Program-made: the position numbers and the translations under genes
Notes under the pieces: model-generated
Told to the model about the DNA's origin: nothing
Databases searched by the model: none
Seen by the model: only the letters and a program-made list of their open reading frames with translations
Shown: one piece after another, positions 7,628 through 14,743 of the stretch
Layout: each line of letters opens with the position of its first letter
Position numbering within the stretch: the stretch's first letter is position 1
From: Candidatus Neomicrothrix sp. UBA881
GTDB taxonomy: Bacteria; Actinomycetota; Acidimicrobiia; Acidimicrobiales; MedAcidi-G1
Length of the DNA stretch: 14,743 nucleotides
NCBI GenBank assembly: GCA_002294285.1
Contig: DBFL01000015.1
Location: 1 to 14,743, forward strand
Direction: 5' to 3'

Positions 7628-8119
7628 CTAACTCCCTCCTTTGAGATCTCGACCGAATTTTTCAATTTCACCTTCAAGGTCAAGTGGTTCGATTACAGCG
7701 CTTGTTTCTGAATCTCCCCAAAACTTTTCAGGCGTCAGCCACATAACTTCAAACTCGATTCCATCTGGATCAACCGCATACAAACTTTTGTTAACGCCAT
7801 GATCACTGGCTCCTACTAGGCAACCCTCTCTTTCAAGCGTTTTTTTCGTTTCTTCCAGCTCTGCAAGAGTCTCTACCTCCCAAGCAATGTGGTAAAGACC
7901 TACGCTTTGTCGACCAGCAGTCGACGGAGAAGCATGTCCTCCGACTGAGAAGAAAGCGACATCGTGGTGGTTCGAGGAGTTTGGGGCGCGCATGAAAACA
8001 AACTGTCCATTGCTATCTTCAATATTTGTCGTAAACCCAAGGACTCTGGAGTAGAAATCCTTATGGACGCGCGCATCTCTAACATAAAGAACCGCGTGAT
8101 TCATCCCGATTATGCTCAT
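7628..8119 (-). CDS. VOC-family (glyoxalase / extradiol dioxygenase-like) protein
   Basis: A 163-residue vicinal-oxygen-chelate protein with two beta-alpha-beta-beta-beta modules. The expected metal ligands are His8 (MNHAVLYV), His77 (GLYHIAWEV) and Glu124 in DPDGIEFEVMW, the pattern of catechol 2,3-dioxygenase-like enzymes. It is a single-chain two-module protein, shorter than classical extradiol dioxygenases of about 290 residues, so a glyoxalase-type, epimerase or ring-cleavage role is open. The frame extends upstream to 8197, but that start would run through the operator. I chose the ATG at 8119 because GGAAGG lies five bases upstream of it and the conserved domain begins immediately. It is the first gene of the operon, 18 bases downstream of the FadR-type palindrome. 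Confidence 0.88.
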   Translation of the reverse strand: MSIIGMNHAVLYVRDARVHKDFYSRVLGFTTNIEDSNGQFVFMRAPNSSNHHDVAFFSVGGHASPSTAGRQSVGLYHIAWEVETLAELEETKKTLEREGCLVGASDHGVNKSLYAVDPDGIEFEVMWLTPEKFWGDSETSAVIEPLDLEGEIEKFGRDLKGGS

Positions 8120-8137
8120 TGAAGCCTTCCATGACGA

Positions 8138-8156
8138 TGGTCTGATGGTCAGACCA
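8138..8156. promoter_or_regulatory. FadR/GntR-type operator, copy 2 (operon operator)
   Basis: Bases 8138-8156, TGGTCTGATGGTCAGACCA, form a perfect 19-bp palindrome (8-bp arms, 3-bp centre). The FadR-like core TGGTCAGACCA is at 8146-8156, and a second half-site, TGGTCTGA, is at 8138-8145. It lies between a candidate -10 box and the VOC start codon, the geometry of a repressor site. It repeats almost exactly at 56-73. The presumed binder is the GntR-family protein encoded second in the operon. Confidence 0.8.
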
Positions 8157-8185
8157 AGATACAACTTGATCTGGAGTAATAGCAA
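8156..8185 (-). promoter_or_regulatory. candidate promoter of the catabolic operon
   Basis: On the minus strand, TTGCTA (8185-8180) and TATCTT (8161-8156) are spaced by 18 bases, each matching 4 of 6 consensus positions. The -10 box abuts the palindromic operator, so bound regulator would block RNA polymerase. Both boxes are imperfect and the spacing is one longer than ideal, so this is a candidate only. Confidence 0.4.
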
Positions 8186-8210
8186 CTCGTAAATCAAAAA
8201 CTGTTTTCAA

Positions 8211-9158
8211 TCAATCAATTTTTGTCAACAAGGACCTAGCGTTTGCTACATCTTCCTTAAGTTGTTCTACAAGAGAGTCAATGCCATCAAACCTTTTTTC
8301 ACTTCGCAAGAAGTGCAAAAAGGAAACTTCACAAAATTCCCCGTACAGGTCATCATCAAAATCAAGCAAATGAGCTTCTAATAAAGAAGTGTCAGCATGC
8401 TCGTAAAATGTAGGCCTACGACCTACATTGATTGCACACAAATGATCAGAACCATCCGATCTTGTGAAAACGCCCGCATAAACTCCATCTGCAGGCCATG
8501 CTCTTTCAGATGACAACACCAAATTCGCAGTCGGAAAACCTATAGTTCTTCCCCTCTGGTCCCCATAAACAACTTCTCCAGAAATACTGTAAGGACGACC
8601 TAACATTTGCATGGCGCTTTCAACCTCGCCACCTCTAAGAGCTCTCCTGATCGCAGTGGAAGATATAGCTTCAGAACTACTACCCTCGCCTAATACTGGA
8701 TCAATTTTTGTGACATCAAAATCCATTTCTTTAGATATTTCTTCTAAAAAAACAAAATTGCCTTCTCTGTTATTGCCGAAATGTACGTCATGTCCAACAA
8801 TAAGAAGCTCAACCGAAAGTTTCTCCACAAAGACTTTCTTCACAAAATCAGAAGCAGATCTCTCTGATTCATTTTTATCAAAAGGGATCACCAAAATGTG
8901 GTCTACACCACATTCCTCCATTAAGGAAACCCTGTCCTGGAATGAAGTAAGGAAATACGGGACACTCTCTGGTCGTAACAATTCTGCTGGATGACGATCA
9001 AATGTCACGACGACACTCTCCACCCCCCGCTTTTCAGCCTCTTCTACTAAATCGTTGAGAATCTTTTGATGACCTAGGTGTACTCCGTCAAATGTTCCTA
9101 GAGTCGCAACAGTAGAGACTCCAAAGTTTGAACGATCAGAAAATTGATGAACTTGCAC
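8211..9158 (-). CDS. ribF: bifunctional riboflavin kinase / FAD synthetase
   Basis: RibF converts riboflavin to FMN and then to FAD in the cytoplasm. The 315-residue protein has the normal two-domain layout. The N-terminal FMN adenylyltransferase domain carries GTFDGVHLGH (21-30, nucleotide-binding HxGH type), VGHDVHFGNNREGN (121-134) and ISSTAIRRAL (165-174). The C-terminal riboflavin kinase domain carries RGRTIGFPTANL (202-213) and EAHLLDF with the expected catalytic Glu261. The start is a GTG at 9158. An in-frame TAA lies just upstream, so no longer version is possible, and no clear ribosome binding site is seen. It is the last gene of the housekeeping block and follows ribA after 79 bases. 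I see no convincing terminator between it and the catabolic operon, so some read-through is possible. Confidence 0.95.
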   Translation of the reverse strand: MQVHQFSDRSNFGVSTVATLGTFDGVHLGHQKILNDLVEEAEKRGVESVVVTFDRHPAELLRPESVPYFLTSFQDRVSLMEECGVDHILVIPFDKNESERSASDFVKKVFVEKLSVELLIVGHDVHFGNNREGNFVFLEEISKEMDFDVTKIDPVLGEGSSSEAISSTAIRRALRGGEVESAMQMLGRPYSISGEVVYGDQRGRTIGFPTANLVLSSERAWPADGVYAGVFTRSDGSDHLCAINVGRRPTFYEHADTSLLEAHLLDFDDDLYGEFCEVSFLHFLRSEKRFDGIDSLVEQLKEDVANARSLLTKID

Positions 9159-9237
9159 AACAAAACGTTATTCGAAATTGGACTAAATCAGTACCCGTAA
9201 ATGAAAAGACTTTTAAGTTGGTAAATCTTTTTACATT

Positions 9238-9897
9238 TTAACTACTGAAAATGTGGCCTAATCGATTTTTCTTTGTTTGCAAGTATCGCGAATTCTCCTC
9301 CGTGGGCGGTGTTTCCAAAGGAACTCGAGTCACAACATCTACACCCGCTTCATCTAATCCCATTTGCTTCTTAGGATTGTTTGTCAACAGTCTTACTTTA
9401 TTAATTCCTAAGTCTTCTAGAATTTTCGCTCCTAAAAAATAATCCCTTGAGTCGACCGGTAGACCTTGTTGCAAATTTGCATCAACTGTATCTAGACCCT
9501 GATCTTGGAGATTGTAAGCTCTAAGTTTTTTTCCTAAACCTATTCCCCTGCCTTCGTGACCACGCAAATAAACCAGAACACCTACTCCTTCCTCGCCAAT
9601 CACCTTTAATGCTGATTGCAGTTGTGAACCGCAATCACATCTCAGAGATCCAAGCAGGTCTCCGGTCAAACACTCTGAATGGATCCTGACTAATGGGGCC
9701 TCTGCATCCGAAATGTCACCCAGAACTAGAGCTACATTACTTTCATTTTTAAAATTAGCCCTGTAAGAATGTGCTGTAAACTCACCGAACTCTGTTGGGA
9801 TTCGCGCTGAAGAGTACCTCCTCAAAAAATAAAGCCTTCTAAAAACTTTCAGACGACTTATCTTAAAAAGGGCAAAAGGTTTCATTTCAGATCTCAT
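9238..9897 (-). CDS. ribA: GTP cyclohydrolase II, standalone
   Basis: RibA opens GTP to 2,5-diamino-6-ribosylamino-4(3H)-pyrimidinone 5'-phosphate, the first step of riboflavin synthesis. The zinc ligands are Cys76, Cys87 and Cys89 (ECLTGDLLGSLRCDCG). The GTP-binding and catalytic segments are YLRGHEGRGIGLGKKLRAYN (110-129) and LTNNPKK (171-177). The canonical domain starts at ARIPTEFGEF (31-40). The 30 residues before it are basic and resemble the linker that joins RibB and RibA in fused RibBA proteins, but no RibB domain precedes it. Of two ATG codons, 9897 lies directly against GGAGG (too close) and 9885 is 12 bases from it, so the exact start is uncertain. Its place beside ribF makes a small riboflavin/FAD group, but it is an unusual insertion in the truB-ribF order. 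Confidence 0.93.
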   Translation of the reverse strand: MRSEMKPFALFKISRLKVFRRLYFLRRYSSARIPTEFGEFTAHSYRANFKNESNVALVLGDISDAEAPLVRIHSECLTGDLLGSLRCDCGSQLQSALKVIGEEGVGVLVYLRGHEGRGIGLGKKLRAYNLQDQGLDTVDANLQQGLPVDSRDYFLGAKILEDLGINKVRLLTNNPKKQMGLDEAGVDVVTRVPLETPPTEENSRYLQTKKNRLGHIFSS

Positions 9898-9956
9898 CCT
9901 CCGTGAGAAATACTTTTACTACTAAAGTTCTTACCGCTGCAGGCTATCTAGCAAAA

Positions 9957-10832
9957 TTAAGGGTCAACAATAACAACAGCGGGTTTAATTCTGTCACCAT
10001 GCTCTTTATAGACAGCTAAAAGCTCACCATTTCTATCAATTAAAGCCCAAGGACCTTCACTTTCTGTCTTCAAATGCTCTTTCGGGAAAACTCTTCCGTG
10101 AGAAACTTCTTTAGCCGTGTCTTCATCGATTTCAACAGTGAAAAAATCTCGCATTCCTTCTGCAGACGTTCGCAACTTAACCTCGTCCAGCGGCAACGCT
10201 TCACTTTCTGCAAATGAACCTATTCTCGTTCGACGTAAATTTCTCAAATGAGCTCCCCCGCCTAAAGCCGAACCAAGATCAGCCGCTAAGGAACGTATGT
10301 AAGTTCCAGATGAACAATTTATATCAGCTTCATAGATTAAAGGGTTTGCAGTTGGCTCAACTTCAAAACTGTCAACTCTGACTTGTCGAGATGGACGGTC
10401 AACTTCTTTACCATCTCTAGCCAATTCATAAAGACGCTTTCCTCCAACTCGAACAGCTGAAACCATGGGTGGTGTTTGCTCAATTTCCCCCAAAAACAAT
10501 TGAGTTGCCTTTCTGACATCTGAAGGTTTTAAGTCACCCATATCGTGAACCGAAACCACCTCACCTGAAGAATCCAGCGTTGATGTCTCTTTGCCAAAAA
10601 CTATTTCCCCTCTGTATGACTTCGGCAAGGAAGTAAGAAACTGGAGTAAACGTGTTGCTCTTCCAACTCCCAAAATCAGAACTCCGGTAGCATCAGGGTC
10701 CAATGTTCCTGAATGCCCAATTTTTCTAGTTCCAAAGATTTTTCTTGCCTCAGCTACAACGTCGTGACTTGTTAAGCCAGCCGGCTTGTCTACTATCGCA
10801 AAACCAGTAGGATCTTCAGTTCGTTTTACCAT
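9957..10832 (-). CDS. truB: tRNA pseudouridine-55 synthase
   Basis: TruB converts U55 of the tRNA T-loop to pseudouridine. The 291-residue protein carries KPAGLTSHDVV (16-26) and the catalytic GTLDPDATG motif (42-50) with nucleophile Asp45, followed by TPPMVSAVRVGGKRLYELAR and SGTYIRSLAADLG, both typical of the family. A PUA-like C-terminal region completes it. The start ATG follows the rbfA stop codon after three bases, with AGGA 11 bases upstream, so truB is co-transcribed with rbfA. Length and motif set are ordinary. The 59 bases after it, before ribA, show no terminator. Confidence 0.96.
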   Translation of the reverse strand: MVKRTEDPTGFAIVDKPAGLTSHDVVAEARKIFGTRKIGHSGTLDPDATGVLILGVGRATRLLQFLTSLPKSYRGEIVFGKETSTLDSSGEVVSVHDMGDLKPSDVRKATQLFLGEIEQTPPMVSAVRVGGKRLYELARDGKEVDRPSRQVRVDSFEVEPTANPLIYEADINCSSGTYIRSLAADLGSALGGGAHLRNLRRTRIGSFAESEALPLDEVKLRTSAEGMRDFFTVEIDEDTAKEVSHGRVFPKEHLKTESEGPWALIDRNGELLAVYKEHGDRIKPAVVIVDP

Positions 10833-10835
10833 GAA

Positions 10836-11174
10836 CTATTTTTCCTGATTCAACTCGCGCAGTAGATTCTCAATTCTTTCCGCTGACTCAGCAGTGTCGT
10901 CCACAAAGAAAGAAAGCTGAGGAACTCGCCGTAATCTGGATTGCTCATTTATAGCTCTTTGTAAACGAGTTCTGTGAATTTCCAACCGATCACACAATTC
11001 TTTATCACTTAGCTCACCCGTTACAAAAACCTTTGCTTGTGTGAGACTTCTGTCAGTTTGGACTCCCGTAACTGTTACAAAACCTAAGTACTCGTCATCA
11101 ATTATTTCCAGTTCTTCAGCGAGAATCCTGATTAGAAGTTCATTTAAACGATCCGTACGGTCATAACCACGCAT
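10836..11174 (-). CDS. rbfA: ribosome-binding factor A
   Basis: RbfA is a small KH-fold protein that binds immature 30S subunits and assists 16S rRNA 5'-end maturation. The 112-residue length fits. Recognisable family segments are the N-terminal RTDRLNELLIRILAEEL, then VTVTGVQTDRSLTQAKVFV, and the C-terminal RLRRVPQLSFFVDDTAESAERIENLL. The start is the ATG at 11174; a GGAGGG lies about 17 bases upstream, which is rather far. In most genomes rbfA directly follows infB. Here an oppositely oriented aldolase gene separates them, and a separate promoter candidate is visible. Confidence 0.93.
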   Translation of the reverse strand: MRGYDRTDRLNELLIRILAEELEIIDDEYLGFVTVTGVQTDRSLTQAKVFVTGELSDKELCDRLEIHRTRLQRAINEQSRLRRVPQLSFFVDDTAESAERIENLLRELNQEK

Positions 11175-11215
11175 ACAGTTACACTATTCGCCCTCCAACT
11201 TAAAGACGACCTACG

Positions 11216-11244
11216 TATTTATGTTTTGCAATGACTAGAGTCAA
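11216..11244 (-). promoter_or_regulatory. candidate promoter of rbfA-truB-ribA-ribF
   Basis: On the minus strand, TTGACT (11244-11239, 5 of 6 consensus bases) is followed after exactly 17 bases by TAAATA (11221-11216, about 3 of 6). The predicted leader would be about 35 bases. The -35 box ends four bases from the start codon of the divergent aldolase gene, so the two genes share this 73-base region. A promoter is expected here because rbfA has been cut off from infB. Confidence 0.45.
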
Positions 11245-11247
11245 GTC

Positions 11248-12012
11248 ATGAGCTTTATGGAACTTCCTGAAAAATTCTCACCAGAAATTAATGCATTTGG
11301 ATGTTGGCTTAAAATACCTTCTCCTGTAACTGCTGAGATGGCCTCACTTTCCGGATTCGATTATGTGTGTATCGACATGCAACATGGTTTTAGTGATCGA
11401 AGTGATCTCCTACCAATGCTTCAAGCGATACAACCTCATTCCTCAAAAGCTCTTGTTCGGGTTACGAGCAATGATCCTTCGATTATCGGATGGGTCTTGG
11501 ATGCCGGTGCAACTGGGGTAATAGTCCCACTGGTTAATTCTGCTGAAGAAGCGGAAGCTGCAGTTAAGGCCTGCTTTTACCCTCCAAAAGGTAACAGAAG
11601 TATGGGTCCCACTAGAGCCTTAAAAGTATTTGGCGAAGAGTACGTTGAAAATATGGAGAGTTCCGTCCAGTGTCTCCCAATGATTGAAACGTTTGATGCT
11701 CTAGAGAATCTTGACTCGATCCTTTCTGTAGAAGGAGTCGATGCTATTTATGTGGGGCCATCAGATCTTTCTGTAAATCTTGGTTTACCTAAAGGTAATA
11801 ACGACGGAAATCGCAAATTTGATGAAGCTTTAGAGCTGATTGTAAGTAGTTGTCAAAGACATGGCGTTGTTCCGGGTATACACGCTAACTCTTCCTTAGC
11901 TGCGATTAGGAAAGAGCAGGGATTCCGAGTTTTGACAGTTGTTGAAGACGATGGTGCTATGAATACCGAACTTCAAAAAGTGTTTAAAGAAGTTAAGTCC
12001 CTTAAGTCTTAG
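11248..12012 (+). CDS. HpcH/HpaI-family aldolase
   Basis: This 254-residue TIM-barrel class II aldolase belongs to the family that cleaves 4-hydroxy-2-oxo acids to pyruvate plus an aldehyde. Key residues are in place: His46 in IDMQHGF (general base), Arg71 in LVRVTSND, and metal ligands Glu147 (PMIETFDALEN) and Asp173 (YVGPSDLSVNLG). The substrate could be 4-hydroxy-2-oxoheptanedioate, 2-keto-3-deoxy-rhamnonate or another member; the sequence does not decide. It is the only real plus-strand gene of the window, inserted between infB and rbfA. Its end overlaps the infB end by 11 bases. The ATG at 11248 lacks a clear ribosome binding site, so it may be leaderless or start at the in-frame ATG 9 bases later. 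It could serve the catabolic operon to the left, but there is no direct link. Confidence 0.93.
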   Translation: MSFMELPEKFSPEINAFGCWLKIPSPVTAEMASLSGFDYVCIDMQHGFSDRSDLLPMLQAIQPHSSKALVRVTSNDPSIIGWVLDAGATGVIVPLVNSAEEAEAAVKACFYPPKGNRSMGPTRALKVFGEEYVENMESSVQCLPMIETFDALENLDSILSVEGVDAIYVGPSDLSVNLGLPKGNNDGNRKFDEALELIVSSCQRHGVVPGIHANSSLAAIRKEQGFRVLTVVEDDGAMNTELQKVFKEVKSLKS

Positions 12013-14701
12013 GTACTTCTACCTCATCATAGGTTTCAATTACGTCACCAGCTTTCAAGTCTTGGAAATCTGATAGCCCAATACCGCATTCAAAACCTGC
12101 TTGAACTTCCCTCACGTCATCCTTGAATCTTCTAAGTGAGCTGATCTCACCTTTCCATATTATTGTTCCCTCTCTGAGGAATCTGACCTTGGAGCCTCTG
12201 GTTATTGTTCCATTAGTTGCATAACAGCCTGCTATCTTTCCGATCTTTGGAACTGAGAAAATTTCTCTAACTTCAGCATCACCTGTGACAACTTCCTCAT
12301 ATTCCGGCGCCAAAAGACCTAACATTGCTGCTTCTATATCACCTATCAATTCGTATATGACTTCATAGCTTCGTATTTCTACCTGCTCTTCTGATGCTAG
12401 GTCTCTTGCTTTTCTTTCCGGCCGAACATTGAAGCCAATAATTGTCGCATTAGTAGTTGCAGCTAGCTGTATGTCATTTTCACTTATTCTTCCAACACCT
12501 CTATGAACGAAGGAAAGCTTCACATCCTCTCTTTCAAGTTTTCTGAGGCTTTCACTTACAGCTTCCAAAGAACCGTGCATATCTGCTTTAACTATCAGAT
12601 TAAGATTTGCTGCTTCTCCTTTTTGTATCTGTTCAAAGATGTCTTCAAGTCGAGCCCCTCCGGAGAGAGCGTGTGCATCTCTACCCAGTCCTGTCTGCCT
12701 GCGATGATGACTTCGTCTTTCGGCAACTCGATTAGCTAGCCTCTCATTGGGTGCAACAATAATTTCATCACCTGCGTCCGCCACTTCATTTAAACCTAGT
12801 AATTGAACGGGAGTGGAAGGGCCTGCCTCTTTAACCTGGTCACCCATATCATTTATCAAAGCTCTCACACGACCCCATGAAGCACCTGCAACAACTGGCT
12901 CACCAACTTTAAGTGTTCCATTTTGCACTAACACAGTAGCTACTGGACCTTTTCCGGCGTCAAGGTTTGACTCTAAGACCACTCCTCGTGCTCGTGCCTT
13001 CGGCTCGGCTTTAAGATCTTCGACTTCAGCAACTACTGCCAGGTTTTCGAGCAGGTCTTCGATGCCTAAGTTTTCTAAAGCTGATATTTCTACGGTGACT
13101 GTCTCCCCTCCCCATGACTCTGGAACTAGGTCATTTTCAGCTAGTTGGCCCATTACTTTTTGAGAGTCAGCGTTTTCGCGATCTATCTTGTTGATTGCAA
13201 CCACAATCGGCACTTCTGCTGCACGAGCATGATTTATAGCTTCTAAGGTTTGTGGCATCACTCCGTCATCTGCAGCTACAACTAGAACAACGAGGTCAGT
13301 TGATTCGGCTCCACGCGCTCGCATAGTTGTAAATGCTTCGTGCCCAGGTGTATCGATGAAAGTCAAAATTTTTCCATCTTTATCAATTTGATATGCACCT
13401 ATATGCTGAGTGATGCCTCCTGCTTCACCTTCAGCAACTTTGGCATTTCTTATTTGATCCAAAAGTTTTGTTTTTCCATGATCAACATGTCCCATCACCG
13501 TGATAATTGGCGGGCGCGAAGGCGCATCTTCAGCAATTTCCTCTTCATCTATTTCTAATAACGCTAAAAGCTCAACCTCCTGCTCTTCTCCCTCATCAAT
13601 TAGTGTTACATCCGCTCCGATTTCCGCTGCAAAAAGTTCAATCATGTCATCGCTCAAAGTCTGAGTGGCTGTAACCATTTCACCTTGTTCCATCAAAAAT
13701 CTGATTACATCTGCTGCTGTTCGGTTCAATTTGGGGGCGATTTCTTGAGCTGTGCTTTGTCTTTCTATGTGAATTAGCCCTTCTGGCACTTCAGCATCTT
13801 CTGGTGTCAGGGTTGGAGCAGGGGCGTCCATTGGCTGCAGTTCTTCTGTTGTGCGACGTTTACGACTCTTTTTCTTTGGTCGGCGTCTCGCGCCGGAACC
13901 TGGAGCTCCCCGTTTTTGTTCTCCTGGTTTTGCAGTTGTTGGTGGGGGTGCAGCTCCTCTTGGGTCGCCTTGATGTTGTCCGTCTCCACGTGTGGAAGTT
14001 TTGCGTTGCTCTCCTCTTGATGCAGGTCTTTTTGAATCAGACATTGGTGGTGGAGTTAAACGTCTTCCTGGTGCAGGACTACCGTCAGATTTAGCTTTTT
14101 GTTTACCTTTTACAGCGCCAGGTGGAGGTGGAATAGGTTTACCTGAAGGTGATTTCGGAGAGCCTGGAGGTGGAGGAATTCTTTTCCCTGAAGCGGAAAC
14201 AGGCCCTCTTTGTGCTTTCTTCTTGCTCGCTTCCTTATCATCAGGAGTTTTTGAAGATTCAGGACTTTTAGTTTGCCTAGATGCTTCTAAATCATTTTCG
14301 TCTGTTTTCTCTGTAGAGGAAGAACCGCTTGATGAGACTACACGCTTTGGAGGGGTTTCTTTTTCTTCACCCTCTTCTTCTACTTTCAGTGTTTCTGTAT
14401 CTTCTGGGACTGTGTCTTCCGGTTTTTCCTTTTCTTTTTTCTTGGGTGAGGATTTTGAAGTCGTTTTTTTGGAAGAAACAGGATCTGCTTTTTTCTTTTT
14501 TGGAGCAGCTTTCTCTTCTTTAGGTTCACGTATTAAACCTTCACTCTCAGCTTTTCGTCTGACACGATCAGCTTGCGCTTCAACCATTCCAGATGAGTGG
14601 CTTTTCACGTCAACTCCTAAGGAACCGCAGAGTTCTATGACCTCTGCATTAGTCATACCCAACTGTCGGGCTAACTCATAGACGCGAACGCTTTTAGCCA
14701 C
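12002..14701 (-). CDS. infB: translation initiation factor IF-2
   Basis: IF2 is the GTPase that brings initiator tRNA to the 30S subunit and promotes subunit joining. The 899-residue protein contains an IF2N domain (1-55, [13 protein letters not shown]...), a long disordered, Lys/Glu/Pro-rich linker (about 56-300), a second IF2N domain (about 308-360) and the G domain. The G domain has GHVDHGKT (404-411), GGITQHIG (428-435), DTPGH (450-454), NKID (504-507) and SALENLG. C-terminal domains II-IV follow, including [15 protein letters not shown]. The linker has three copies of a proline motif ([26 protein letters not shown]; about 172-219). The start is GTG, overlapping the preceding stop codon (TAGTG), with GGAG eight bases upstream. 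The stop overlaps the convergent aldolase gene. Long linkers of this type are typical of actinobacterial IF2. Confidence 0.97.
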   Translation of the reverse strand: MAKSVRVYELARQLGMTNAEVIELCGSLGVDVKSHSSGMVEAQADRVRRKAESEGLIREPKEEKAAPKKKKADPVSSKKTTSKSSPKKKEKEKPEDTVPEDTETLKVEEEGEEKETPPKRVVSSSGSSSTEKTDENDLEASRQTKSPESSKTPDDKEASKKKAQRGPVSASGKRIPPPPGSPKSPSGKPIPPPPGAVKGKQKAKSDGSPAPGRRLTPPPMSDSKRPASRGEQRKTSTRGDGQHQGDPRGAAPPPTTAKPGEQKRGAPGSGARRRPKKKSRKRRTTEELQPMDAPAPTLTPEDAEVPEGLIHIERQSTAQEIAPKLNRTAADVIRFLMEQGEMVTATQTLSDDMIELFAAEIGADVTLIDEGEEQEVELLALLEIDEEEIAEDAPSRPPIITVMGHVDHGKTKLLDQIRNAKVAEGEAGGITQHIGAYQIDKDGKILTFIDTPGHEAFTTMRARGAESTDLVVLVVAADDGVMPQTLEAINHARAAEVPIVVAINKIDRENADSQKVMGQLAENDLVPESWGGETVTVEISALENLGIEDLLENLAVVAEVEDLKAEPKARARGVVLESNLDAGKGPVATVLVQNGTLKVGEPVVAGASWGRVRALINDMGDQVKEAGPSTPVQLLGLNEVADAGDEIIVAPNERLANRVAERRSHHRRQTGLGRDAHALSGGARLEDIFEQIQKGEAANLNLIVKADMHGSLEAVSESLRKLEREDVKLSFVHRGVGRISENDIQLAATTNATIIGFNVRPERKARDLASEEQVEIRSYEVIYELIGDIEAAMLGLLAPEYEEVVTGDAEVREIFSVPKIGKIAGCYATNGTITRGSKVRFLREGTIIWKGEISSLRRFKDDVREVQAGFECGIGLSDFQDLKAGDVIETYDEVEVPKT

Positions 14702-14743
14702 TAATTAGTCTCCAACTCTTCTTCAGCAGGTTCCTCTTCAGCA
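14701..14743 (-). CDS. 3' end of the gene before infB, probably nusA
   Basis: The last 13 codons of a minus-strand gene are visible, encoding AEEEPAEEELETN followed by a TAG stop. The stop shares its G with the infB GTG start, so the genes are translationally coupled. Highly acidic tails are common at the C terminus of actinobacterial NusA, and nusA commonly precedes infB. A YlxR-type protein between them is possible in some genomes but would be less acidic. The name rests on gene order and composition only. Confidence 0.6.
   Translation of the reverse strand, partial: AEEEPAEEELETN

Noticed and set aside
8120..8197. Longer VOC protein starting at 8197
   Set aside because: The extra 26 residues would be encoded across the operator and the candidate -10 box and lie outside the conserved VOC fold. 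The ATG at 8119 has a good GGAAGG ribosome binding site.
8157..8210. Terminator after ribF
   Set aside because: AAAAC-A-GTTTT is too short a palindrome with a one-base loop and no proper GC stem or T-tract, so I did not call it.
9159..9237. Possible FMN riboswitch or terminator between ribA and ribF
   Set aside because: The spacer is only 79 bases, shorter than an FMN aptamer, and shows none of its conserved stems. Only weak AT-rich inverted repeats such as GTAAA-AAGA-TTTAC are present.
9898..9956. Regulatory element between truB and ribA
   Set aside because: I found no convincing promoter, hairpin or riboswitch in these 59 bases beyond the GGAGG near the ribA start.
14100..14190. DNA direct repeats resembling a CRISPR or minisatellite
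   Set aside because: The similarity reflects repeated proline motifs coded inside infB. The units are unequal and the spacing irregular, with no spacer-repeat architecture.
13992..14681. Plus-strand open frame of 229 codons rich in Gly, Ser and Phe
   Set aside because: It is the complement of the low-complexity Lys/Pro/Ser linker of infB. Its composition mirrors that linker, it has no recognisable domain, and infB is certain on the other strand.

Overview
The window reads as a piece of a free-living, moderately AT-rich bacterial chromosome (about 40-45% G+C by eye). The translation factor IF2 is the best taxonomic marker. Its first N-terminal domain carries a KSHSS...[11 protein letters not shown] signature, and the second IF2N domain ([22 protein letters not shown]) has a form I associate with Actinobacteria, especially Acidimicrobiia. 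With the low G+C, a marine Acidimicrobiia-like actinobacterium is my best guess. This is an inference from remembered family signatures, not a search result.

Right part (8211-14743): a housekeeping block on the minus strand. It holds the tail of an acidic protein (probably NusA), infB (IF2), rbfA, truB, a standalone ribA (GTP cyclohydrolase II) and ribF. The classical nusA-infB-rbfA-truB-ribF order is interrupted twice. An HpcH/HpaI-family aldolase gene sits on the plus strand between infB and rbfA, overlapping infB tail to tail by 11 bases. ribA lies between truB and ribF. A candidate promoter for rbfA, made necessary by the inserted gene, is visible just upstream of rbfA.

Left part (about 133-8185): an apparently complete, tightly packed seven-gene catabolic operon on the minus strand. 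In transcription order it encodes a VOC (glyoxalase/extradiol-type) protein, a GntR/FadR-type regulator, a cupin, HyuA-like and HyuB-like subunits of an ATP-dependent hydantoinase/oxoprolinase/carboxylase-family enzyme, a CaiC-like acyl-CoA ligase and a Rieske non-heme-iron oxygenase alpha subunit. The genes overlap or sit within a few bases of one another, most with good Shine-Dalgarno sequences. The operon starts at a perfect 19-bp palindrome containing the FadR-type core TGGTCNGACCA and ends at a rho-independent terminator.

Just beyond the terminator, a second copy of the operator (17 of 18 bases identical) sits in front of a strong ribosome binding site and the first codons of another minus-strand gene that runs off the left edge. 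The regulator in the operon therefore probably controls at least two transcription units, one of them its own.

The substrate is unknown. The enzyme set suggests ATP-driven ring opening or carboxylation by HyuAB, CoA activation by the ligase, and oxidation or demethylation by the Rieske enzyme. The VOC protein and cupin may act as accessory dioxygenase, isomerase or sensing proteins. No RNA genes, CRISPR arrays, insertion sequences or riboswitches were found. No stretch longer than 300 bases lacks a gene.
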